Below, in pieces: positions 19,454 through 26,832 of a stretch of DNA of 26,832 nucleotides. Source of the DNA: Dictyocoela muelleri (taxonomy: Eukaryota > Microsporidia); NCBI GenBank assembly GCA_016256075.1, contig SDVU01000030.1, positions 1-26,832 of the forward strand, written 5' to 3'. A program made the position numbers and the translations under genes. The notes under the pieces are model-generated. The model was not told the origin of the DNA. It searched no databases and saw only the letters and a program-made list of their open reading frames with translations. Within the stretch, counting starts at the first letter, position 1, and every line of letters starts with the position of its first letter.

Positions 19454-19553
19454 GCCGCCCAGGCGAGTTTTAAAAGAACAATAAAAGAATTTAAAAAATC
19501 GTTTATTAATAATCATCTATTATTTGATAGTCCATTTGATGCACACTAAGTAT
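19454..19553 (+). repeat. Right copy of ~95-100 bp target duplication
   Basis: Follows the palindromic element directly and matches 18870-18970. From 19554 to 19790 is the leader of the next gene, with no further repeat. Confidence 0.65.
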
Positions 19554-19791
19554 TCTTCCTATTTTTTGTAATTTTGAAGTGTGCTAGCAACAATTATAGC
19601 GATCGGTTTTATATCATTTTTTACTTAGTGAGAACACATCTTTTAGAGCCAAAAATCTTTCATATAATATGCGATGTATATCTCATAGATTTTTTTAACG
19701 AGCGATATTACCAATAAATATGAATTTGTTTTATTTCTAAATTTTTATAATTTAAATTATAAATTTATAATATTTCATTCTAACAGACACA

Positions 19792-19794
19792 CCC
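19792..19794 (+). promoter_or_regulatory. CCC motif before the Brix-like gene
   Basis: The leader reads GACACACCCTTCATG, so CCC ends three bases before the ATG. This is the second host gene in the window with a C-tract at this position. Confidence 0.6.
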
Positions 19795-19797
19795 TTC

Positions 19798-20367
19798 ATG
19801 AAAATAAATTCTCGAAAAACGTTAAAAATTCTGAAATCCATATTCCCAAAAGAAACACATATTGAAATCAATAAGAATAAATTAAATATTAATAATAGAA
19901 TATTTAAAATTCTAGATATTAAATATTTATCGTTTTCTCATTACAAATCTAAACCATTGATTGAAGGCATAAGTTATTTAAAGGAGAATACTAAAAAAAA
20001 TAAAATCAAATCTGAGAATGAATTTAAATATGATAATGAAATTAAATATGATAATGAAATTATTAGTATTGATGAAAAAATTATTAAAAATATAAACAAA
20101 AAAGATAATAATAATGAAAACGAGAATACTAGCGAAAAATTAAAAATTATTAACAAAGTTGATTTGAATAAAAATTTTGAAATTTTTATTGAAGAATTTG
20201 ATAATGATTTCTCAAAACCTGAAGAAATACGACGATTGATTTTATTTTATAAAAATAATGAATTAATTTATTTTAGACATTACTTAGTAGATAAATTCGG
20301 AGATGAAAATGTTAGAATTGAACTTCGTGAGTCTGGAATCAAAATGAAATTAGTTAGTATCAAGTAA
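19798..20367 (+). CDS. Host protein, possibly Brix-domain (Ssf1/Peter Pan-like)
   Basis: An intact 189-codon frame. Residues 145-162 (RRLILFYKNNELIYFRHY) and 174-189 (IELRESGIKMKLVSIK) resemble the C-terminal half of the Brix domain of Ssf1-type 60S ribosome-assembly factors, where RRVVLLNY..TIEFRHY and EL.EIGPR..LKL..I are usual. If right, it would act in nucleolar rRNA processing. The N-terminal half (1-65) lacks the expected GPT signature, and the Pro-Arg of EIGPR is Ile-Lys here. Residues 66-120 are charged low complexity with a short internal repeat (KYDNEI twice). No membrane segment or signal peptide is visible. The start is supported by the adjacent CCC motif. Existence as a gene is likely; the family call is tentative. 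Confidence 0.5.
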   Translation: MKINSRKTLKILKSIFPKETHIEINKNKLNINNRIFKILDIKYLSFSHYKSKPLIEGISYLKENTKKNKIKSENEFKYDNEIKYDNEIISIDEKIIKNINKKDNNNENENTSEKLKIINKVDLNKNFEIFIEEFDNDFSKPEEIRRLILFYKNNELIYFRHYLVDKFGDENVRIELRESGIKMKLVSIK

Positions 20368-20910
20368 ATTGGTAAAATTTATTTTTTTCAAATTAAATAT
20401 AATTACATTTAGAAATAAAACTAATTATTTCATGATTTATTATAAATTAAATAATAGATTTATATTAAACGAATCTATTAATAATAATTGACCTCAAGGA
20501 AATTAGATATTGTAGAATGTTATTTCAATAATTATTAAAATTTTTATTTTGAAATTTAGAAAGATCTTTATAAAGTCAAAATTCTAGATATCTGTAGATA
20601 TAATCAGCGTTTTATACTTATGTCGGGTTTTATCAAATAATGTCTAACACCAATGTAAAATCCTTCGAAAGAACAGTATTTTTTAAAATAAAAAAACTTG
20701 CACATAAGTTTTAAAATTATTAGATAATATTTTTATTTTACCTTTCCTTTGGGACCATCCGCTGGAAAAAATTTTGAAACTACGAAATGTGACAATTGCG
20801 AGATATATAAAGAATATTTAAACCTCCTCTCAAGGCCATTTCTTAGTTTACGATATTTTTACTGTAGAGAGGTTTCTACGGAAAGGTAGAATAAAATATA
20901 TTATATATTT
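20368..20910. other. Intergenic spacer, no firm feature
   Basis: AT-rich. At 20739-20893 the sequence is less AT-rich and encodes a short plus-strand fragment with CDNCEIYKEYL. The inverted pair TACCTTTCC / GGAAAGGTA at its edges suggests a small MITE, but the evidence is thin. Confidence 0.4.
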
Positions 20911-21360
20911 ATATTACATGTTGACAACATCCATAGCTGCCAACCAGTAGTGTTGTCTCCTGCCGTGTTATATGAACTTTGTTTCTTGGTGTTCCAATAA
21001 TACGTAACTTCCTAAGCTACCCAGAATCTCAGCTGTATACACGATCTTCGTTTTATCAATGACTTCTCAGGATACAGTTATTAATGGTTTATAAGAATTT
21101 CCATTTTTCACAACTTTTTGCCGAGATGTGTTTCCGCAATCATACACTAACCAAAGATAGTCCCCTATGCTTCATTGTCATATTAGACCAAGTCTTAATC
21201 AGCTATACAACACTAGAACAACTGTATATTAAACTATAATTATATAGTTATGACCACCAAATGTCATTCCCTCATTATTTATAAAAGATTTACGCCAGCT
21301 GGATTCGAAACACGATACTTAAATTCAATTCAAGTGTGTAAAACATGAGCTTTCAGGCCT
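20911..21360 (-). mobile_element. tRNA-derived SINE, copy 7
   Basis: The minus-strand head has AGGCCTGAAAGCTCATG at the A box and TGTTTCGAATCCAGC at the B box (about 21299-21313). The body carries GACTTGGTCTAATATGACAA and the tail TATGGATGTTGTCAACATGTAAT. It lies head to head with the next copy. Confidence 0.78.
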
Positions 21361-21463
21361 AGTAGAACCAAATATTATTAGTTTGATTTAAGAAAATTTA
21401 AATTTTATATTAAAAAAATAATAAGAAATTTTGCAAGAAAGAGAAAACGGTTGGTGTTAGGCA

Positions 21464-21912
21464 GAGCCAGATGGCTCTGTGGTTTACACCGTTGATTGTG
21501 AATTTTAATTATCAAGGTTCGAATCACGATGAAATCACCCTTTAATAAATAATTAAGATGTCATTAATCGGTCTAAAACTATAGAAATATAGTATCAATT
21601 ACATTATTTAAGCGTTTCATAGCGATTAAGACATTTTATAGTGAGTTAATGAATCATATAAGACTATTCTAGGTGTGGAGATGAGTGCAGCGGCGCATCT
21701 CGGCATAATAAGTAGTGAAAACATAAGAATTAATGAAAATCTGCTAATAACCTGTATCCTGCCGAGTCATTGGCAACAAAAATCAGGTGTACACCTGGGC
21801 CTGTGGGTAGATTAGTAGTGACATATTATTATAAAACCAAAAATCAAAGTGCAGACAAGGTTAGACACAACTGTCTATGTTGGCAGATATAGATGTTGTC
21901 AGCATGTAATAT
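21464..21912 (+). mobile_element. tRNA-derived SINE, copy 8
   Basis: A box ATGGCTCTGTGGTTTACACC (21471-21490) and B box AAGGTTCGAATC (21514-21525). The body has CCTGTATCCTGCCGAGTCAT and ACCTGGGCCTGTGGGTAG. The tail TATAGATGTTGTCAGCATGTAAT runs into TA repeats. Confidence 0.8.
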
Positions 21913-21949
21913 ATATATATGTTGGTTGGCATCTTTCAAAAGATGCACC

Positions 21950-22335
21950 CTACTGTACATAAAATCTATAGCCCCTTGTTTAACATATTGTTTTCAACCA
22001 TTAAAGAATGTTTGTACATGATGTATATTTTAACCGTTTCTTATAAAATATCCATCGACACAGCTGCATAGCAATTTTTGTTTTACCAATGAATGTGATG
22101 ATACGAGTAATTATATACTTTTTTTAAGATTTTTTTATTTTCACTTCTTGTTATACCGAGCTGTGCCGCAACTACATTCCAACTCTTAGAATGTTTCTTC
22201 TGCTTCATTTTCATATTATATCAAGTATTTATCAGCTAATATTCTCTGTAAAAACTGTATATTGGCACTATACTTTCTTATTAGTCACTGCTCAATGTTA
22301 TAAACAATTATTTATTAAATGACGTAAATTTAATT
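21950..22335 (-). mobile_element. SINE copy 9, headless
   Basis: A minus-strand copy recognised by CAGCTGCATAGCAATTTTTG, TTTTACCAATGAATGTGATG, GCTTCATTTTCATATTATAT and TTATTTATTAAATGACGT, which run parallel to copy 7. The tRNA head is missing where the pogo element starts at 22340. The first 90 bases match poorly. Confidence 0.6.
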
Positions 22336-22612
22336 AGAATACAGTCATCTACCTGTTACCGCCAATTTGTGTATTTTTTGGCACCAAATTTTTGCGTCGG
22401 TATATAGGGGGAATACATAAATTTTTCAAAAATAATAAACTTCGAAAATTTCTTTCAAAATTTATTAAAATGAAATATTTCCGTAAACTACTGTATTTGT
22501 ATAAAAAACAAAATTAATCTAAACATGCAAAATTAGAAAATATAAAAAAAATCAGTAATACTAATCTTAAAAGGTAAAATATTCATAAGAAATTTTGAAT
22601 TACGAGGTTTTG

Positions 22613-22770
22613 CAAGTAGTGAGAGCCCTCTTTGTAATTAATGAGAGCCTTCTTTGCAATTAGTGAGAGCTTTCTTTTCAGTTAATGAAAGCTCTCTTTA
22701 CAGTTAGTGAGAGCCCTCTTTTCAGTTAGTGAGAGCTCTATTTTCAGTTAGTGAGAGCCATTTTTCAAAA
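22613..22770 (+). repeat. Seven-unit 22-bp array (left terminus of mariner 2)
   Basis: Seven direct units, each carrying GAGAGCCCTCTT or a close variant. Seven inverted units with GAGGGCTCTCACTAA lie at 24190-24347. The repeats have no unique spacers, so this is not a CRISPR array. Confidence 0.9.
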
Positions 22771-22841
22771 AAATTATTTTTATTATCTTATATTCTCTAG
22801 CAATGCCCAGAAAATAAAAAAGAAATGTAACGAATCGCCTT

Positions 22842-23190
22842 GAGGTGTTGGGTAAATAAAGGTTTGGCCACGTCATTATTTATCTGAAATTTAAGTAAAA
22901 GTTTTATTTATTTTTTTATAAATATAATTATTGACATTAGGACCTTTAAAAAATCATACAATTAAATTATGAGAAAATTTTTGTCGAAAAAATATATAAA
23001 TTTACAAAAAAAACTTATTTAATTTGAAATATTTTTTATAAAAAAATATTTTTTTTACAAAAATTTCCTCAAAATTTAATTGTAGGATTTTTTAAAACTC
23101 TAATATCAATAATTGGATTAATAAAAAAAAATTTTACTTAAATTTCAGATAAATAATGACCTAGCAAAAGCTTTATCTACCATACACCTC
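22842..23190. repeat. Palindrome overlapping the 3' end of the mariner 2 gene
   Basis: The right arm (about 23018-23190) holds the last 15 or so codons of the transposase and the DNA beyond its stop. The left arm is its inverted copy (GAGGTGTTGGGTAAATAAAG mirrors the complement of 23171-23190; GTCATTATTTATCTGAAATT mirrors 23131-23150). It directly adjoins the inverted copy of the gene's 5' end at 22803-22837. Confidence 0.75.
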
Positions 23191-24148
23191 ATATTTATGT
23201 AAACCGCGTGAAATACCGATTGATCAAACATGTGTATAGCTCTTTCGCTGCATAATTTTATTTGTTCAAAATTGGTTTTGGGAAAATTCAAATTATTATA
23301 ATTTGATTTTATGACTGAGAAAATTTATTAGATATAATTAAGTTGCGGTGAATATGGCAGTAAATACACCAAAATATGATTTTTATGGTCAATAAAATTT
23401 TTACGCTGTTGCTATAATGAAATTTTCATTATCCAATATAAAATAATTTTTTGCAATGTTTTGAGTTGTATTAAGTAAATTAACATTGAGAAAATCGGTT
23501 AATATTCTTGAGTTTATAGCCCCGTCACAAATATAATATGCTAAAATTCCACTATAAGATATTATGCACAATAAGCTTATATTCCCGCTTCTATTACCAG
23601 GAAAATGCTTAACAGCTTTAGTATTGATTGGCAAATATCCATAACTTCTGCTAGTATGTTTGTTGAAACCGCATTCATCTAAATAGAATCAAATGTTGAT
23701 TAGTAATTAATTGATTACTTTGCGCGTAAACTCGTCGTATTTCGATTATTTGGGGAGTATTTCACCCAATAGGTATCAATAAAGGCGTTTTCGTGTATAT
23801 TTTATTTTTTTAATTCCTCTACAAATTGAAGATATTGATGTTTCAATATTTTTATTAATAAAATTTCCTATATATCAGTGAGGGATAAGTCATTTTTTTT
23901 CATCAATAATATTTGAAATAATTGGTGTTATGTCATTAATTATATTATTCCTATTACGTTTTCCGTTGTTTTCGACAAAATTTTCTGCAAAATTTGACGT
24001 GCAACTTATTGAATTGGCTATTCTCTTTGTAGAAGAATATGAAATAGACAAAAATCTTAATATCTTTCAAGCTCTTATTATCATTTATATGCCTTTCTAT
24101 TTCTTTAAAAAATCGTTTCGTTACATTTCTTTTTGATTTTCTGGGCAT
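23145..24148 (-). pseudogene. Mariner/IS630-type transposase 2, broken
   Basis: The start MPRKSKRNVTKRFFKEI at 24148 opens a basic N-terminus of 64 codons ending in a stop. After an unreadable stretch (about 23710-23950) comes YLDECGFNKHTSRSYGY with the first Asp, then NISLLCIISYSGILAYYICD and YFILDNENFI with the second Asp. Frameshift and stops follow, including SPQLNYI and then a stop where the third acidic residue is expected. The tail frame FSVIKSNYNNLNFPKTNFEQ, CSERAIHMFDQSVFHAVY is open to a stop at 23145-23147. About 334 codons overall is normal for the family. Roughly six breaks in total. Confidence 0.82.
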
Positions 24149-24759
24149 TGTTAGGAGGTAATATTATTTCGTAAAAAAACAATGTTTTGAAAAATGGCTC
24201 TCACTAACTGAAAAGAGGGCTCTCACTAACTGTCAAGAGGGCTCTCACTAACTGAAAAGAGAGCTCTCATTAACTGAAAAGAGGGCTCTCACTAATTGCA
24301 AAGAGGGCTCTCACTAATTGCAAAGAGGGCTCTCACTACTTGCAAAATCCTGTAAAATAACATTCATGAACGCTATTAATATTATTCTCTTTTCCCGAAA
24401 ATTTTTTTAATAGAAATTGATGATGGTAATTAATTCAAAAAAATATATAAATAAGCAAAGCAATTAAAAAGTGGGTATTTTTTAATATTTGATTTATAAT
24501 TATTAAATTCTATATTGAACGATTTAAATATTTACAAATACAATAATGATAAAAAATATTTTTCTTTAAAATATTATAAAAATTTTTATAAGAAGAAATA
24601 TAACATTCAAATTTTGTAATTTAGGTGAATATTAAGATGCAGTTAAATGGTCTAGAAATAAATATCAGAAACTAGTGAAATTAATTTTAATTTTTCAAAA
24701 ACCAAACGATTCAATATTACCCTGAGTTTTATTTTTATTCTTTTGATCAAATATAAAAC

Positions 24760-26280
24760 CATTCTATATTTTTAACATATTAACTGCTTTTTCTTCTGCT
24801 TCTTTCTGTAATATATACTCTTCAAAATTCTTTTATGCCTTGTACGCTGATTCAAAACTAATAGCTACAAACTTTTCATCTGCAAATAATCTTTTTCATT
24901 TACAAATAATTCATCATTCGAAAAATCCGAATAACTATTTTCTATTTCCACGGAATTAGAAAAATAACCCGTTTAATTGTTATCAATAACATCATTACAA
25001 TTTATATAATAATTTATCGTAATATTTCATCATTGAATACTTCACCAGTTATCGATATAATTTCGCCCAAATTTTCATTGACAGCAGTAATTTTATAAAT
25101 AGGCTGATTTTCATTTAACATCTCAAATTCATCACTAAATTCAATTATGGAATTATTACTTTGTATTAAACTATATTTCTTCCAGAAATTTTCAATAGTT
25201 TTTTTATACAGTATTCCAGGCTCACATACTGTATATTATAGCATTTTTTTATATTTATATTAGAGAAATCTTCATTTAATAACTTTACATTTTCATATTC
25301 AAATAAAACATGTCTAAGTAGAATTTTTTTAAAAGAGGCTTTAAAAGATAGTATTATTCCTGCATTAAATGGTTGAAAGAATGCAGTTGATTTTGGAGGT
25401 AAAAAACATAATTCAATATTCATAAATTTTAAATTTTTGTCACTACAAGCGCGTTGTCTAAAATAAACAATATATTTCTTCTTTTACGGCAAAGATCAAT
25501 ATCAAATTCATATAAACACTTTTTAAAATCACGTTAAGTTAAACATGCTTTATTTTTGCTTATGTAATCACTTAAATCAAGTGATTAAAACCTCTATAAA
25601 CGCGGAAATTTTTGTGTTTCCCAACAATAGTGAGTTTTCTTTTATCAGATCCATTCGTGGTAACACATAACACTATGCTTATTATATCTTTATTTTTCTT
25701 GAATCCCTTTTTTGCGTGATATGAATTTGTTTTGGAGGATATTTCCTTATATAATAACCCAGTTTCATCCATATTATACACATTTGGGGGATATAATTCA
25801 GCTATTTTCTTTTTATTTTTTAATTCTCTCATCTAAATTAACGATTTTTATTTCAGCGGTTTCACCTCTTAATGGCTTCTACAAATTTTAAAACGTTTTA
25901 AATTTATATCGCCAGCCATTAGAACTGACAAAATAATTTAATTTTATTCTTTTTAGGCTATATCTTGTGCATTTATTTTTATGATATCTTTGGCCAAAAT
26001 TAAATCAAAAATCAAATCAAGTTTAGCCAAATCCCACAAATTGTTGTTCAGCTTACTTTTTCCAACTAATACGACAGATTTTTTCATTATTATCAAAATA
26101 AATTTGTAAATTGCGTCTTTATTTTTTATTATATCACCTATCACCCGTCTAGAAATCTTTAAACCAAATCTTTTGGAAAATTTTTCTGCCAATAATCTTT
26201 GTGTTATTTTTGAATGAATTGCTTTGTAATCAATAATTTCTTTTTTGCAGAATATTGAAAATGTTCTTTTTTTTAAACAT
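24760..26280 (-). pseudogene. pogo/Tigger-like transposase, broken
   Basis: The start is probably MFKKKNIF at 26280; a frameshift follows near 26240. KKEIIDYKAIHSKITQ and LAEKFSKRFGLKISRRV form the first CENP-B-type DNA-binding helices. SNGWRYKFK and LRGETAEIK (about 25850-25900) are the usual end of the binding domain. PPNVYNMDETGLLYK has the first Asp, RNILFILDNALVV (about 25450) the second, and LPPKSTAFFQPFNAG the third site, with Asn for Asp. The C-terminal tail is acidic (ENSYSDFSNDELFV near 24910). Five or more stops and several frameshifts. The family fit is strong because the order of motifs is complete. Confidence 0.83.
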
Positions 26281-26461
26281 GGGTTTAAAATGAATCCTGC
26301 ATAAATTGTGGCAGTATAAAGAGATATAGCGATACACGGTTGATTATTTTAATTTATTAAAAGGTTGCGCATATTTATGGCAGACTATAGGGGTTTCGGT
26401 ATAAGGAACAGCGGTATATATGGAGATAACTGTATTTACCAGTAAGCAAAATCGGTACTAC

Positions 26462-26739
26462 CTCGGTTTTACCGTACAGAAATTTTCTTAATTAGGAAAA
26501 TAAAAGAATATATATATTTATCCTAACATGGGAAAACCAAAAAAGTTACCTATATATCGCAAGCTTCAATTTTTATATATTAATGAATTTTTTTGGCGTA
26601 GCAAAAAAATTCATTAATATATAAAAATTGAAGCTTGCAATATATACGTAACCTTTTTAGTTTCTCCCATGTTAGGATACATATATATATGTATTTTTTT
26701 CTTCCTAATTAAGAAAATTTTTGTACGATAAAGCCGGTT
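26462..26739. repeat. Hairpin element near the right edge
   Basis: An almost perfect palindrome of about 278 bp centred near 26600. The arms run CTCGGTTTTACCGTACAG, ATTTTCTTAATTAGGAA, TATCCTAACATGGGA and GCAAGCTTCAATTTTTATAT to AATGAATTTTTTT, with a five-base loop GTAGC. The high match suggests a recent fold-back or MITE. Bases 26740-26832 are A/T runs with no feature. Confidence 0.8.
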
Positions 26740-26832
26740 AACAATTCAACTTATATTAAAAAATAAAAAAAATATATTCTAAATTTTTAATTAAAATTTA
26801 ATATTTAAATAATAGCTAAAAATTTATTTATT

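Larger units (their letters stand above)
22601..24354 (-). mobile_element. Mariner-type (Tc1/IS630) transposon 2
   Basis: The tips TACGAGGTTTTGCAAG and the complement of TACAGGATTTTGCAAG flank inverted arrays of seven 22-bp units with core TTAGTGAGAGCCCTCTTT (22613-22770 and 24190-24347). The inverted repeat continues inward into the first 35 bases of the transposase gene, whose inverted copy is at 22803-22837. It is nested inside the pogo element at a TA site. Confidence 0.85.
22340..26434 (-). mobile_element. pogo/Tigger-like transposon, interrupted
   Basis: The termini TACAGTCATCTACC (22340) and the complement of TACAGTTATCTCC (ending 26434) are short inverted repeats starting at a TA, as in pogo elements. 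The interior encodes a CENP-B/Tigger-type transposase on the minus strand. A 1754-bp mariner-type element (22601-24354) is inserted 3' of the gene. Without it the element is about 2.34 kb. Non-coding stretches 22430-22600 and 24355-24750 show no other feature. Confidence 0.72.

Noticed and set aside
19974-20156. Hydrophobic minus-strand frame opposite the Brix-like gene
   Set aside because: It is the antisense of the charged low-complexity part of that gene, as is the similar frame at 10523-10756 opposite the Asn-rich insert of the ORC1-like gene.
20739-20893. CxxC fragment (CDNCEIYKEYL) as a zinc protein such as Spt4
   Set aside because: The surrounding residues do not fit Spt4, no adequate open frame exists, and the inverted edges suggest a small repeat.
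22613-22770. CRISPR-like array of GAGAGCCCTCTT repeats
   Set aside because: The units follow each other with no unique spacers and recur inverted at the other end of a transposon.

Overview
The window looks like a gene-poor, transposon-saturated, very AT-rich piece of a microsporidian genome. I see only two credible host genes in 26.8 kb: a reduced ORC1/CDC6-type AAA+ ATPase (10072-10923, minus) and a 189-residue protein with weak Brix/Ssf1 likeness (19798-20367, plus). Both have a C-tract a few bases before the ATG (CCCCC and CCC), the start-proximal signal known from microsporidian genes. Long AT-rich intergenic DNA, Asn-rich low complexity and Merlin, mariner, pogo and MULE relics fit the large, repeat-rich microsporidia. 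The species cannot be told from the sequence alone.

Layout. 1-887: hairpin elements. 888-3930: a large palindromic element whose 22-bp-repeat termini each carry a Merlin copy (1032-2133 and 3520-3930). 3931-5304: mariner-type element. 5820-7270: non-autonomous element with the same style of termini, filled by two tail-to-tail SINEs. 7392-9336: MULE with FLYWCH finger plus long target duplications. 9391-9815: SINE. 10072-10923: ORC1-like gene. 11318-13228: second MULE, older. 13456-16479: a hAT-like shell holding a SINE, which holds a 550-bp MULE-related MITE and an integrase-bearing TIR element. About 16480-17775: degraded ISXO2/IS1595-type transposase. 18172-18630: SINE. 18870-19553: palindromic MULE derivative. 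19798-20367: Brix-like gene. 20911-22335: three SINE copies. 22340-26434: pogo/Tigger element with a mariner-type element nested inside it. 26462-26739: hairpin element.

The main discovery candidate is a MULE-related family whose copies are flanked by target duplications of 168-170 bp. Three unrelated target sequences (a 15-bp minisatellite, an unrecognised sequence and a SINE tail) are each duplicated to almost the same length, tight against termini of the TCCGAAAAAA type. A fourth, palindromic MULE derivative has a roughly 95-100 bp duplication. Two further themes stand out: Tc1/mariner-like elements whose inverted termini are arrays of 21-22 bp repeats that differ between elements but share a TACAGG-like tip, and a tRNA-derived SINE family of about 450 bp with nine copies here.

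Almost every transposase is broken. The genes do not form a pathway; the window records repeated nested insertion between two sparse host genes.
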